Below, one piece after another: positions 28,601 to 39,479 of a stretch of DNA of 64,000 bases. Position 1 is the stretch's first letter. Each line of letters starts with the position of its first letter. The DNA comes from Struthio camelus (lineage: Eukaryota; Chordata; Aves; Struthioniformes; Struthionidae), in NCBI RefSeq assembly GCF_040807025.1, contig NC_090942.1:74203487-74267486 (forward strand), written 5' to 3'. The notes under the pieces were generated by a model, which was given only the letters and a program-made list of their open reading frames with translations, did not search any database and was not told the DNA's origin. The position numbers and the translations under genes are program-made.

Positions 28601-31600
28601 TGCATAAAGAAGTTTTTAATTTAAATTCCACTTTTACATAGCTTTGAAATAGAAGAACAGCTTCACTAATCTAATAAGCTTATGCCTATTTTGTGATAAG
28701 ATAAAATCAGATAAGTTCACTATATTTTCATACCATATTTTTGTATTTATCCTTCGTAATTAATAAACAGACTGAACCGTAAATAGCAATTCATGAAAAC
28801 ATATCAAGTAATCAGCTGCTGCAAATTAACATACCTCAACTTTGCCCTTATATTGATGCGTAATTATGGCATATAACCAGTTTTAAAATTTAAAACATAC
28901 GTTGTAAACATATGTTTTTATTGAAGCCATTGAGTTCAACAGATACAGGATTATATGTTAGCATTTAACTTTGTGATGTAATTTCATTGATTCACAATCT
29001 CTCTTTCTGCAGAAAGTCATGGAAGTGGAGTACACCTCGTTAAATAATTTTAATTGACTACTATTCCTCTTACAGAATGCTAAATCTGATAGCTACTGAT
29101 GTTAACTAACCATGTCAATATTCTGTTTCAATTACATTCAGAAATTGACTAAAAAAAAATAAATTGATCACCAAGAGCTTATAGTATGAGCCAGATCCTC
29201 AGAGATATAATGGCACCTCTTCTAGAGGCGCCTAAGCAGGAGTTGCATATCTGAATACCGTGAAATACCTAATTTAGGTGATTAGTATGGGAGAATATTT
29301 ATAAAAATAAGCAATCAGTCAGCCTTTCAAAATGTCACTCTCAGAGCAAAGCAAACCAGTCAGAGCCTTACAGTCCTACCTCCTAATGAATACCAATTGC
29401 TTGCAGACAGCGGGTCAGGTCATTATAGCTCATAGTCACACTGAACAGTAACCCTATGAGAATGCACTTTTTAGGACTGTAGGCAGTGTATAGCACGTTG
29501 TACCAGTGGGGGCATTAGCTCAGGACCATGTTGATGGCCTGGTGGAACTAGGTAAATTGAAGGGGTTGTGTAAAACGATTGATTTTCTGTCTTATATAAT
29601 TCTATGTTAAAGCTATCATCCTCTAACAAATTTGGTAAGACAATTAAAAAAAAAAAAAAGAGTAGTTTTTCCCTTTCTGTTCCATTCTATGGCAGCTCAG
29701 GGTTTTATTACTATCAGCTGTCATTTGCACTGCAGCTCTATCAAAAAGTTCACAGTGCTGTATTCTACTGACATTTAGCAAAAGCTGTCTCTGCCACAAC
29801 AATAGCATAAACAGTGGCACAATAGTGGTAGTAATCTACATTTTTCCTCAGCAAGACATCAAAAAGCGGGAGAAGAAATGGAGACACAGGAAGGTGATGC
29901 TTCTGGCTCAGGGTCAAATAATGAGATCAATGTTCAAAATTCAACAGCAAGGCTTGACTTGCCTTTTTTTCATTGGAGGGCAATATTTATTAAATATTTG
30001 ACAAAAATGCTGCCATAACTTGACTCAAACAAGTGATAAAAATGAGATATAAAAAGAGTTAGAGTTGGTCAAAAAGTAGAATTACAGGCCTACGGAAAAG
30101 CTTATATTTCAATGTTTTCTTTTTTGCACTTCAGTCAGTCCATTAAAATATTGAAATCTTTTAATTGAATAAAGGTCTGAAAAAATTCTATTGAGAATGT
30201 CAAAATGAAACATTGGGATACTCCATAAAAAAAGTTTTGTTTCATTTACACGACCCAAACAAATTTTCATTTTGGTTGAATCTATATTATTCGCTGTATC
30301 TCCTTCTGCTTTATATTTTCAGTCTCATTTCCCCAATAGATCCCAGCACATTGTAATCTCTCCCAGATCAGACTCTGACAAGAAAAATTTCAGCTGTGCT
30401 TTTTAAACTACCGTTAGTTATAAGCTCAGAGGTGATTACAAACATTTCTTAAGGATTGAGAGTGGGACTTGTATTTTTGTCAGCTCCATTCACAGTACCT
30501 CCTTTTTCCTTAAGCTACAGATTTCCTCATCCCCAGACGAAGGCATTTTCAGTGGCCTTACTTTGCAGCCTCACTCATTGAGTTTTTGATGAGATTACTA
30601 TGATGTCTGACTACCTCTATGACCTGTTCAGCTTCACCAAGTTTATTTTCAGCAGCAGTTTCGAGAACCCTTAGTCACACAAAGACTCCAAGGTTTTAAA
30701 TCAAACTGGTAATAAATGAATTAGCTTGGGTGTAAGTCTTTCTGTCTTAGGCAATGGAGTATCTTGCCTCAAAACAACAACAAAATCCCAATTAGAAGTG
30801 ATTTGTTACAACATCCTAGCAAGGGTTTGTTTTGTCCTTAGGTAACCATTGGCATTAAAAAAATGTCTTCAGCAAGTATGTGGCATGTAAAATTCAAAAT
30901 GTCAGCATAAAGCTTCTGAAACATGTTTGCATAACTGTGATTAAGGATAACTCTGGTATTTGCGGATCGGTGATTAGGAAGAATTTATTCTCTGAAGCTG
31001 CAGTACTGAAGGTGATATGTTAATGCCACGTAAGAGTAATAAACACTTGCAGAGAAATAAGTGTCTGACTCTTGTTTCTTTTCTTCAGAGAGAAAACTGG
31101 CACATGTAGCAGAAGCTACTTGGGGAAAGCAAGAGGAGCATCTGGGAAATATCCTTCCAAAATAAAGACAAGATCTCTTTAGCTTTCCTTATTTATCTCT
31201 GTTCAATTAAAAATTAAGTAAAATAGAATAGATAGATTTTTTTGCTTGGCTACAGAAATGTTAGAGAAAAGAATGTCCATTCGGATATTACCTATGTAAA
31301 ATGCTGAGTTTTCTTCTTTAGAAAAATCGTCAATATATGAAACCCCCAGTGGCATAACTGGTGCTTCCCCAATTCCACGTAAAAGGTTTCCCATCAACAC
31401 AAAGAGCCACAGATAGGAACTCGATGTTTTCTCACATCCTGCAGGCCATAAACATTTACATTTTTGTGAACATAATTCTGAAAATACTTTATTGCAACAG
31501 AAAAATAGCATAACATAAGATATTTTTGTACAAGCATAATAGTATGGGTTTGTACATATCGTGGTATCTAATGGGGGTTTCACTCTTAGGCTTTCCAATG

Positions 31601-34449
31601 AAAAGAGGGTATATAAAAAGAGGATAAGAAAAGACAGGATTCCAGTGTCAGAGTTTTTGCTTACCAGAATTTTTCACTTCTATTGGTGTTTCCGTAGCAT
31701 CTGAAACTGTATCATCCACAGACAACGCTGGGGAGCAAGCTGATAAACTTGTAGAGTTGTCCACAGTAACAGTTATCCTTTCATAATTATAACTGGAAAA
31801 CAACTGTGTAAAATACAACTGACATATGAAAATCTCTCTGTTTTGCAAGAAGTGAGTGTGAGCCTCGTGCTCACGGGATTCCTGTACGTAAAGGCAAAGC
31901 AGAGGGGCAACCCACATCCAGAGCTTTTACTTAAAAAAAAAAAAAGAATCCTCGTGTGAGGACTGCATAATGTCTTCCAGTGGTTACCTAGTTGCTAGGC
32001 TAACTGCAAGTTAGTGTTTTTCAAAGTGCTGTGACCATTCTAACCCCAATATTTTCTTTAGCTAAAGAGCCGAAAAGCTGGTCCAAGGCTAAGGGATCAT
32101 TCTTTAGATTCAAGGACAGAAGTCTGTTTGCATCTGTCTATGTACAATAGTGCTGATATTTTTCCGTACTGGCATTCCATTTCTTAACTATATGACAGAT
32201 GTGTAATATAGAAATAACTCTATTAACTTAAAATTAGCTATCTTTGGTGCTAATAGTAATCTGTCTTTGTCTACAAAGGGACTAACACAGGCTGCAAAAC
32301 CCACGTCTCAGGTAGGCTGTATTTAGACAGTCAGCTACTACCGCGAGTCTGCAAAGTAACCTGCAGCTGCCGTGAGTTCAATTACACTACATGGGGGTGA
32401 ATGGACAGCAGATATTCTCTCTGACAGTGCTATCAAGTGGTAGCATTCAATATTGTGACGGACAACAGTGAGGCCTCCATGGCCACTGGATTTTGCAGTC
32501 TTGCCGAGAATAGGTAATCTTCAGAACTCAGCTGTGAATTTGGGCTAAATCAGAGATTTCCCAAGCTTTGCTTCCATCCTGTGCTGTCTCCTGCAGCGCA
32601 AGCTCCCTGCTACTTCACAAGCAGATCAGTGACTGTGGCCATTTTCCACCCCACGGTCCCCAGACAGAACTCTTTCCATGCCCTCTTTATCACAGGTATA
32701 AGTCTTGGAGCTAAGGAAGGTACACAGATAAATAATTTTAACTTTTGAGAGACAGAGGGACTTTATTTTCAACTACTGTTCAGTAAGGCTGCTGAAGAAC
32801 TGAAGAAGAACTGCTTCTGACATCTACGTAAGCACTGCAGCTTAGATCCTACAGGGTCTTCAGATAATTAACTCTCCCTGAGTTCAATGGGCGGTAGGTA
32901 CACACCTTCCTTATTTTTAAAGAGCTCAGCATAAATAACCACCATGGAGAAAGAGGCTTCTTTCCAACAAGATCTTATTAGAGTTTAAGTATTAAAAAAG
33001 GTGCACATCCAAAAAATCTATCTATATATATCCTTCTCACGTGAAAAATTCAACCCAGTTTATGCGTAATTATGGATAAGATGCTGTAGCCGTACAAGCA
33101 CCCTGAACTGCAGATGTCTGTCTTACCTACCTAGTAGAAAGAGCTATGCTTTCAGAAGGGAAATCAGAAAGCCGATATTAAAAAAATCCACCTACTAAAA
33201 CCTTCCAGTTATCTGGAGGAAACTACTATTGTCAAGGTTTTAACTGAGATATATGACAAAAAAATTTCATATGGTCAATTTCAAATAGTGCACACCGTGA
33301 AAACTGTCTATATTTACCGTCCCATTAGGAACTGAGGCATCACAGATAAAAATGCTCCAAGTGACATGATGAGACATCCAACAGCAATTACTTTTGGTCG
33401 ATGCACTTTTGGTCCAAGGTAACTTACCAATACCATTACCATTAGGTTACCTGCACCATTAGAAAAATGTATCAGTAAGATTACAAAAAGAAAAAGTGTT
33501 TGGGGGAAAAAATGTGTTAGGAAAGGGTATTTTTCCACTCTCTCAGAAAGTACACATACCTATCTCAAAGCTGCCATCAATGATGCCAACAATTGATGAT
33601 GAAATTTCAAATCTCCTTTCAATTTGACTGGACATGCTCTTCATGTAGCTTCCAGAAAATCCTTTGGCGAAAAATGAAAAAGCTAGAGCTCCAAGAAATA
33701 TCTGAAGAGAGAAAATAATGGAATGTGCAAAGAAATATATTTTTTTCATGACTGGATGGCTCAGCAATCTAGTCAAGGAACACAGAAATCAGATATTTTG
33801 TTTTCTAATTCTGTGTGAAGAGGTTCTTTCCATCATTTTCATTTAGACAGAAGATGTTATTTGCTTTGCCTTTGGTGGCCTTCAAAGCCGCCTCTTCTGC
33901 AACGAAGAGGAAAGTTGAGATGCATTGACTCTTTATGCCTTCTATCTTTCTACCACATATTGTTTTAGCTGTTTCCTTTCTTAGAGAAAACTTAAAGCAT
34001 AAAGCTGTTTCTTATTGGTAGTCTTAGTACAGCATGTTCTTATTACTCCTACTTTTTCTCTTCTAAAAAACATCAATAAAAAGATGTAGCTGCTTTAGCA
34101 ATTACCTCTACGATTACACCACGTCTGTAATGCATTCATCAGCAAAATATGGCACCATCTTTTAACTGCTGAATACATCTATTAAATATGAGGTGCTTGG
34201 AACCACAACCCAAAACACTGCTTCCAATACATGTAGTGTAAAATGATATCATACAGAATTGGCTAAATTTTGATAGAATTTCAGATTATGGTTTTCAGTA
34301 TTCTAAAGAAAATGCATGCTGAGGGCTACTCTCCATACCTTTAATTTTGAACAATTATGGCATATGCTCTTGGCAAGAACTGTTCTGTCATTGCTGTCCT
34401 GGAATGGCGGCTTGTCTTTCAGCTGGCCAGTAGTTATTTTCCCATCCAT
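13453..34449 (-). CDS. SLCO1B-like: OATP1B-like organic anion transporter (SLCO1 family), complete, 14 coding exons
   Basis: Sodium-independent organic anion transporter of the plasma membrane, 705 aa (OATP1B1 has 691, 1B3 702). Coding exons, 5' to 3': 34449-34339, 33701-33560, 33450-33318, 31792-31665, 31438-31292, 26758-26660, 25851-25609, 24410-24246, 22837-22642, 20145-19980, 17647-17466, 16043-15979, 14800-14683, 13675-13453. They total 2118 nt with one terminal TAA. The OATP signature [13 protein letters not shown] is at residues 262-274. The Kazal-like cysteine-rich loop 5 spans about residues 435-550, with N-glycosylation sequons NCS and NSS there and NST in loop 2. Features favouring 1B over 1A are [51 protein letters not shown] before helix 11, and the end ...EETHM (human 1B1 ends ETHC). 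In mammals 1B proteins take bile salts, bilirubin conjugates and drugs into hepatocytes; that role here is inference. The subfamily call is less certain than the family call. Confidence 0.9.
14683..14800 (-). CDS. SLCO1B-like: 1B-like gene, coding exon 13 (TM11)
   Basis: 118 nt, from [20 protein letters not shown] to [10 protein letters not shown](R). The PIYFGALID motif and the downstream cysteines are conserved in OATP1 proteins. The acceptor is TTTCTTTACAG and the donor TTCAG|GTCAGC, phase 2. Confidence 0.93.
15979..16043 (-). CDS. SLCO1B-like: 1B-like gene, coding exon 12 (65 nt)
   Basis: Encodes [21 protein letters not shown], the cytoplasmic loop before helix 11. The 65-nt length is identical in the paralogue. 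The acceptor is CCTTTCCAG and the donor CTAG|GTAATG, phase 1. Confidence 0.92.
17466..17647 (-). CDS. SLCO1B-like: 1B-like gene, coding exon 11 (end of loop 5, TM10)
   Basis: 182 nt, from VFHNCSC to YMIMF(R), containing sequons NCS and NSS, the last loop-5 cysteines, and a helix ending in LGGTS, a 1B hallmark (1A has PGYMVL). The acceptor is CTTCTTTCAG and the donor TTTAG|GTGAAA, phase 2. It is one codon shorter than the paralogue. Confidence 0.93.
18490..18645. repeat. Degenerate TGTAAATGT tandem repeat between two identical AT-rich arms
   Basis: In intron 10 of the 1B-like gene, an identical 18-bp AT-rich segment occurs at 18503-18520 and 18617-18634. The sequence between is built from variants of TTTGTAAATGTA. 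It is low-complexity sequence with no further role visible. Confidence 0.6.
19980..20145 (-). CDS. SLCO1B-like: 1B-like gene, coding exon 10 (Kazal-like loop 5)
   Basis: 166 nt. It encodes the Kazal-like cysteine pattern C-x3-C-x-C ... [19 protein letters not shown], ending GKNM. The acceptor is TTCCTGTAG and the donor ATG|GTAAAT, phase 0. In OATPs the paired cysteines of this loop are needed for folding and surface expression. Confidence 0.93.
21670..21832 (+). mobile_element. Possible small retroposed insert with A20 tail
   Basis: About 130 bp of non-repetitive sequence (from 21677) ends in a 20-A run at 21807-21826. The 7-bp word AGTAGGC flanks it at 21670-21676 and 21826-21832. A-tail plus short direct repeats is the mark of LINE-mediated retroposition. 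It lies in intron 9 of the 1B-like gene. The body shows no recognisable tRNA, 7SL or gene sequence, and a 7-bp repeat is short, so a chance A-run is possible. Confidence 0.35.
22642..22837 (-). CDS. SLCO1B-like: 1B-like gene, coding exon 9 (TM8-TM9)
   Basis: 196 nt, from [15 protein letters not shown] through IKKFKL to [10 protein letters not shown], helices 8-9 and the first cysteines of loop 5 (TCSCE). The acceptor is TTTATTTACAG. The donor is a weak GG|GTTTGT, phase 2, fixed by the frame of exon 10 and by the 196-nt length shared with the paralogue. Confidence 0.9.
24246..24410 (-). CDS. SLCO1B-like: 1B-like gene, coding exon 8 (TM7-TM8)
   Basis: 165 nt, from [20 protein letters not shown] to ARAIFLIG, helix 7, its loop and the start of helix 8. 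The acceptor is CCATTGCAG and the donor ATTG|GTAGGT, phase 1. Length is identical in the paralogue. Confidence 0.93.
25609..25851 (-). CDS. SLCO1B-like: 1B-like gene, coding exon 7 (OATP signature, TM6, central loop)
   Basis: 243 nt. It carries the family signature [13 protein letters not shown] at the start of helix 6, then [16 protein letters not shown] and the long polar cytoplasmic loop 3 ending ...SEAVK. The acceptor is TTTTACAG and the donor AAAG|GTGAAA, phase 1. It is 9 nt longer than the 1A-like counterpart, whose equivalent donor is GC rather than GT. Confidence 0.93.
26660..26758 (-). CDS. SLCO1B-like: 1B-like gene, coding exon 6 (TM5)
   Basis: 99 nt, from [17 protein letters not shown] to DIGIVDI, helix 5. 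The acceptor is CTGCTACAG and the donor ATTG|GTAAGA, phase 1. It follows the gene's longest intron (4,533 bp, 26759-31291), in which I recognised no other feature. Confidence 0.93.
31292..31438 (-). CDS. SLCO1B-like: 1B-like gene, coding exon 5 (TM4)
   Basis: 147 nt, from [20 protein letters not shown] through [18 protein letters not shown] to NSAFYIG, the conserved helix 4 and following loop of OATPs. The acceptor is GGCCTGCAG and the donor ATAG|GTAATA, phase 1. DDF rather than EDF is 1B/1C-like. The open frame runs past the acceptor into the intron; that part is not coding. Confidence 0.93.
31665..31792 (-). CDS. SLCO1B-like: 1B-like gene, coding exon 4 (extracellular loop 2)
   Basis: 128 nt, encoding a Ser/Thr-rich extracellular loop that begins YNYERITV and contains the sequon NST. 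The acceptor is GTTTTCCAG and the donor TTCTG|GTAAGC, phase 1. It is 21 nt (7 codons) longer than exon 4 of the 1A-like gene. Loop 2 is variable in this family. Confidence 0.88.
33318..33450 (-). CDS. SLCO1B-like: 1B-like gene, coding exon 3 (TM2-TM3)
   Basis: 133 nt, from [12 protein letters not shown] to PQFLMG(R), helices 2 and 3 with the VHRPK cytoplasmic loop. The acceptor is ATGGTGCAG and the donor ACG|GTAAAT, phase 2. It is separated from exon 2 by an intron of only 109 bp. Confidence 0.93.
33560..33701 (-). CDS. SLCO1B-like: 1B-like gene, coding exon 2 (TM1)
   Basis: 142 nt, from [14 protein letters not shown] to DGSFEIG. It covers transmembrane helix 1, the first short loop and the start of helix 2. 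The acceptor is TCTCTCTTCAG and the donor ATAG|GTATGT, phase 1. It has the same length as exon 2 of the 1A-like gene. The Asp of DGSFEIG is the 1B/1C form; 1A proteins have Asn. Confidence 0.93.
34339..34449 (-). CDS. SLCO1B-like: 1B-like gene, coding exon 1 (start codon)
   Basis: Encodes residues 1-37, from MDGKITTG to CSKLK, the cytoplasmic N-terminus. The ATG (34449-34447) has a strong context, with A at -3 and G at +4. The donor is AAG|GTATGG, phase 0. The ending SKLK matches exon 1 of the neighbouring 1A-like gene (CCISKLK) and of human SLCO1A2 (CLSKLK). A good acceptor (TTTTCCAAACAG) lies 35 nt upstream of the ATG at 34484/34485, so this exon probably carries only 35 nt of 5' UTR and follows an unseen noncoding exon. 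Confidence 0.85.
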
Positions 34450-35451
34450 GATTTTCCTCCTCTAAATCTGATATGTAGATCTTCCTGTTTGGAAAATATG
34501 ACTGTGAGTTACTATTATTTACATAGCAATAAAAGCTTCTCCAATGTTTTTTCAGGCATGCTAGAAGTGAGACACTACTTGAAGTGTTTACACATTAAAT
34601 TTTTTTCCCAGAGGGGATCTTGAGCAGTATTCAAAGTGACATTATAATGATTTAAGGGTTGGTGCACCTGCTTTGGGAAATCTGAATTTTAGGAGACTTC
34701 AGAACCTTGATTGGATAAATGGAAATATAGAGGTAACTTTCTCACAGTTTTTAGAAATTTGTATAGAGAACAAAAGTCCCTGAACTGCTGGATGCTAGGA
34801 GAGTATGTCAGAGAAACGTCTCCACTGTGTTTGAACTAATTCTGACATACTTTCTTAGGCACCTGTTTCTGGTCACTGTCCCAGGATAAATTAAACTTCG
34901 GTCTGATCCAGCATGGTTACTGATATTATGTAATATTCACAAAGACTTCATAATCTATGAATCTGCAGAAATATTGAACATTCTGGCAGCATTCCTATGA
35001 ACAAAATTATTTATTGGATAAATGTTTGTAGAATCAGACCCTAAATGATGACAGGAGAAAACAAAGGAATTAGGAATATAGTAGATAAAGGGAAAGACGT
35101 ATGAGGAAAAAAAAGGACAAAGATTGAAAAAAGGGGAGGGGATATCTTCTAGGTATATGGCTCTCAAGTTTCTGCAAAAAAGGTGGTAATTGTAGCTATT
35201 TTAATGAGACTGTCAAAGTTTTCTTATTAAAAATTAACTCTGATAGAAGGAATTGTCTCAGCTACATGAGTTGATGTAGGTTAAGCTGATCAGGGAAAAA
35301 CAGCTAGTAGGGAGGATCTGAAGTGAAAACAAGTGAAAAAGATCTATTGCCAAGTTTCTCTGTTGGAAAACTAGTGCAAAAGTATTGAAATCAATGAGTT
35401 AGCTCTAATATGCATTGGAATTGAAAGTGGCCTGCAACTTTTTCTCCCCAT

Positions 35452-35760
35452 TGTTATCTCAGATATTCCAATTGGTAGAAGTGCTAAATTCCTCCGTGAA
35501 TTTATTAAAGTGCAGGCCTCGGAGGCCCGCTGAGCTCCGAGTTTGAGCCGTATCGTGAGGTGTCATGAGGGCTTTTAGACACTGTGGGTTGCAGGGCTAC
35601 TGCAATGCCATTAGCTAACCTGTAACGATCTCTCCGTTCCCCTGGATTGCCCTGTTCTCCCGGGCGAGACACTGAAGGGTAACTAAGTCCACCCACGCTC
35701 AGAAAGGTTGAAGCTCTCTTATCCACACAAAACACAAATTAAGTTACTCTTAAAGACTGT
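35452..35760 (-). mobile_element. Possible LTR fragment, - strand orientation
   Basis: Read on the - strand, a GC-rich stretch (roughly 35700-35520) runs into AATAAA at about 35505 and ends ...GAGATAACA at 35452. The end matches the TAACA terminus of the LTR at 10918-11415, and the order GC-rich R-like block, AATAAA, then 50-60 nt to the CA end is LTR-like. I could not find the other end or a target-site duplication. It may be a truncated LTR or unrelated GC-rich sequence. Confidence 0.25.
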
Positions 35761-38700
35761 GAATAGGTCTAATAAAGAGATATAAAGCCTCATAAGCTCT
35801 CACTTCAATTTTATAATTTTTTATTCCAAATTCTGCTCCAGGATGACCCACCAAATGTGACTACGAAAAGCAAGCACAGGTATATTACACAGTAATCCAG
35901 ATTACATGAAGTTTCTGAAAGGATCTAACTTTCCTTAGACCATTTTTAGCAGCTCACAAATCAAAAAAAGATTGAAAATAGCAGTTTTAGATAATTAATG
36001 TATGGTGAATTGAAACTTACTCCAGTCTTTACAGGATAGTAGCTGAAAGACAGTTCTCTAAAGCAAACACATTCTTTATTGATTTGTACTGCGATGATGA
36101 TTAACTTTGTGAAATATCTGACTCTGTTAAATAAACAGTATTTAAATCAGTGGCGTAGTTTTCTTTTCACAATATTTAATGTTATGCTGCCAATCTAATA
36201 GCATACCTTAAACATTTAGCAAATGTTGAACTACATGAACTCACTTTTTCCTCTGTCTAATGAAATAATAGTATTTTCAGTGACCACTCTATAAAAATCT
36301 GGACTTTGGCAAACTAGTTAACCATTGATACCAGCAGTATTTAAGATAAAGTGAATCAGAAAAAAAAAATCATAAGATTTAATTAATGATAATTTTTCAA
36401 AATGGATTAACAGGAATGAGTAACTTCAGCACAGACAGATAAAACATGCCACAGCTGTCCACAGTCCTTATCCTCTAAAAAAATCTAAGTGTGGAACTGT
36501 CTTTTTGAGCTTTAGATAATCTCTTTCAAGTTTAGTGACACTGAGATGCACACAGACCCTGTTTTGTCCTGCACTAGCATGCAGCCATTAAACAAACAAA
36601 AAAACAAATGGAAAGAAACAGCAGAAGAGAGAGGGCAAGAGAGGTGGGGAGAGACAGAAGTAGAGAGATTCGGAGAAAGGCAACTTACTTTGTGTCACTT
36701 CTGTGTCAGGCTGTTGCTTTCCTGTGCCCAAGGGCTTTCAGGCTTGGAGCCAGAGCAACGTCACCGCAGAAGTGCTGCCTACTTAAAGTAGAGCACTCCA
36801 ATACATTTTTTTTTAAGCTCTGGATTTCCTTCTTACAGTGATTGCAAAACTTTCCCACAGTTAGTGATACAAAAGCTTTGCAAAAGAAGGCAGGTTTCTT
36901 GTACTGTCATTACTTTGGCAGTCTATCTGCCAGCCTGCTAGTGGTGCCAGCCTCTCCCAGGAGGAACAACTTGTTTTCTTCTTCTTTTTTTTTTTTTGTG
37001 TGTAAGTGGTAAATCTGCTTTAGGCACCTGTACAGAGGGGATTTTCTGGAGCCACCCACCAGCTACTCCAGCTACAGAGTGGCTCAACTCACGTGCAAGT
37101 ACTTCAAGAGCATTTTCCCCCAAGTGTATTACTTGCAAGCATTGTAACTTGTACTTATTGGTGCTTTGCTGAGGATCTTGGCAGAGGGGCTAGAGAATGA
37201 CTTAGCTCGTCAGGTTGATGCAAACTGCACCTTCACAGCTGGCAGTTCAAGTACAGGTCCTCTGTGCCACGACCCTAACATAGAGGCAAAGAGAGCTACC
37301 TTCACAGGGATCTACAGTTGGAAACCCTCAGGAAATCACTGCCTCCTGCCATAGGCCTTCTGTGCAGTAGAAATCAGGGTAATTTAAAACAACTGTGTGC
37401 CATTCGCACAGGTGCCAGTAGGAGACGTAGGATGATACAGCCACCCCTCAGAGCAGCGTGCTGGCTGCAAACTGGTCAAACAGTTATGAAACTAGGTAAT
37501 GAACCTATTACATATAACTAGCCTGACTGTCACATGCTGACCATCCACAAACAGAAAATCAGCTCTAAAATCTAACCAGGCACATACAGAGTGCAAAAGC
37601 AGCTAATCATTGTCTAGTTTAGAGCGGAAATGTCCAGGGGGTAGGGGGAAATCCGACCTAAAGGTCCTTCCAGGTATTATAGAAAGATTCTCAAGAAAAG
37701 GAGGTTGTGGTTGGCTTGTGGCCACGTAACAGCATGGTGCTCACTTTTACAATTGCAAAATCACAAAATCAGATTCACGTCTAACTAAAGGGCCATTCTT
37801 CTCAAGTGACTTAAATCTAAATATAGATCTAAATACAGTGAAAACAGATTTCTGACTGCAATAACTTCACAAACCCTAGAAAAAAAAGCATTGTGCTACC
37901 ATCACTTTTCCTTACAGTGAAAGGTAAATTTCTGAAGTCCATAAGGGTTTGACAAAGTTTGGATGATGAGCCTTCATTAGCCTTTTCCATATAAAAGATT
38001 GACATCATAAGTTAAGAGGTTTGCTGAAGATTAAATTGACTCAATGAAATGCATGGAAATTTATTAATTACTCCTGAAAGCGAAATTAAATGATAAATTT
38101 GAGAAGTCCAGAAATATGCAAGTTCTCACTTTCCCCTGAAACTTAGTAGTTAACTGCAGACAATCATTTCATCTGCCACATTTACATTTGCTATTGGATT
38201 TTGCTTGATACACTTTTACATATTTTACTGTGATTATTATTTGTTAATTTTTTAAATTAGAGGTCTTTATTTGCTTTTCTCCCTTAAGTTTCAAATTTTA
38301 CACTTTGCCTCTATGACTTTATTTACACTGTGGCATGTTATTAGATACTCAGTGAACAGATCAAAACAGCTCATTTTTACCGTTGGGTAAGAATACATGC
38401 AACATAGATATCTTTTATTTATAATGGCGTTAATTATGATGTTCCAGTATCAATCTTTAAATATTTATTTTCTAGTTTAATTAACCTACTTTTAACCTGA
38501 GGAAAGAATGTACATATGAAACTTTCTTTCTCTTAAAACAACTCAGATTACAAGAAAAGCAATCAAACCTAGACTTCAGATAAACTGTCTCATCTGCTCA
38601 TACATTTATTTAAGTGAAGAAAACCTATCCTTCCCTAGCTCTTAATTATATATAAAAAAACTTGATTTAAAATGCGTACCTTCATTCCCCAGTATATCAC

Positions 38701-39479
38701 CAAAATAAACCAGAACTGACTTCATCTCATAATTTTAAAGTTAAACAGATTGCAACCTGCCTTCAGACTGTTTTTAACTATGAGGTTATTGCAAAGTTTG
38801 AGGAAAAATGTGTATGAACATTAGCGATGAGTTCTCTATTTGTCATTGCCCCCTGCTTGCAGCCAGGTAGAGCAACAGAGTCTATTGGAAAAATAATTGC
38901 AAGCCCAATGTCTAAGAGGAGAAAAGGCAGAGCAAAGTCCATACTCAGGAAAATCCCATCAGCACTTCTATAAAAGCGTTTTAACGTTAAACGCAAAAGG
39001 GTTTAACTTTAGAGGGCATGATTTTTTTGCGATTGTCTCTCATAGACAAATAGGATCCATTTACATAGCAGCACTGCATGGATCCGGTGCAGACGCCTCC
39101 AGATGAACCAGTCAGTCAGTTTCTCTTTATAGTCAGAGGAGAAAAAAGAAGCTTTTTCAAGGCTATGAGTTGTTTGGTCTATTTTAGTTACTTACTTTAG
39201 AATGAGATGAAATAACTCTTGACACAGCTGTGAAAGAAGGCTAGCCAACAAGATCAGCTTTCGACAATGGAAAGTCAGAAGAGATGAATCTCACCATAAG
39301 AGTCTTCGGCACTCCCATAAAAATAGTTTTCCGTAGCTTCTGCAAACTGGGCTCCTGTACCCGTGACAGTGTTTGCCATAGTGCCTCTCAGTGCAACTCA
39401 GTTGTGTTGAGGCAGCTGCTAATAAACATTAGAAAGAAAAAGGGCTCTTGCTCTGGAAGGGCAGTCTTGGTGAGGCAAG

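Noticed and set aside
13453-34449. The first complete gene as a simple second copy of SLCO1A
   Set aside because: Residues at several diagnostic places (DGSFEIG, DDFSKE, LGGTS, GMFLGG, ETHM end) are of the 1B/1C type, not the 1A type found in the neighbouring gene.
37655-37695. AGGTCCTTCCAGG...AGAAAGATTCT, resembling the end of a CR1 LINE
   Set aside because: The match to the remembered CR1 3' end is too short and degenerate to call without a repeat library. The similar AGGTCCTTCCAAC near 56.21 kb has the same problem.
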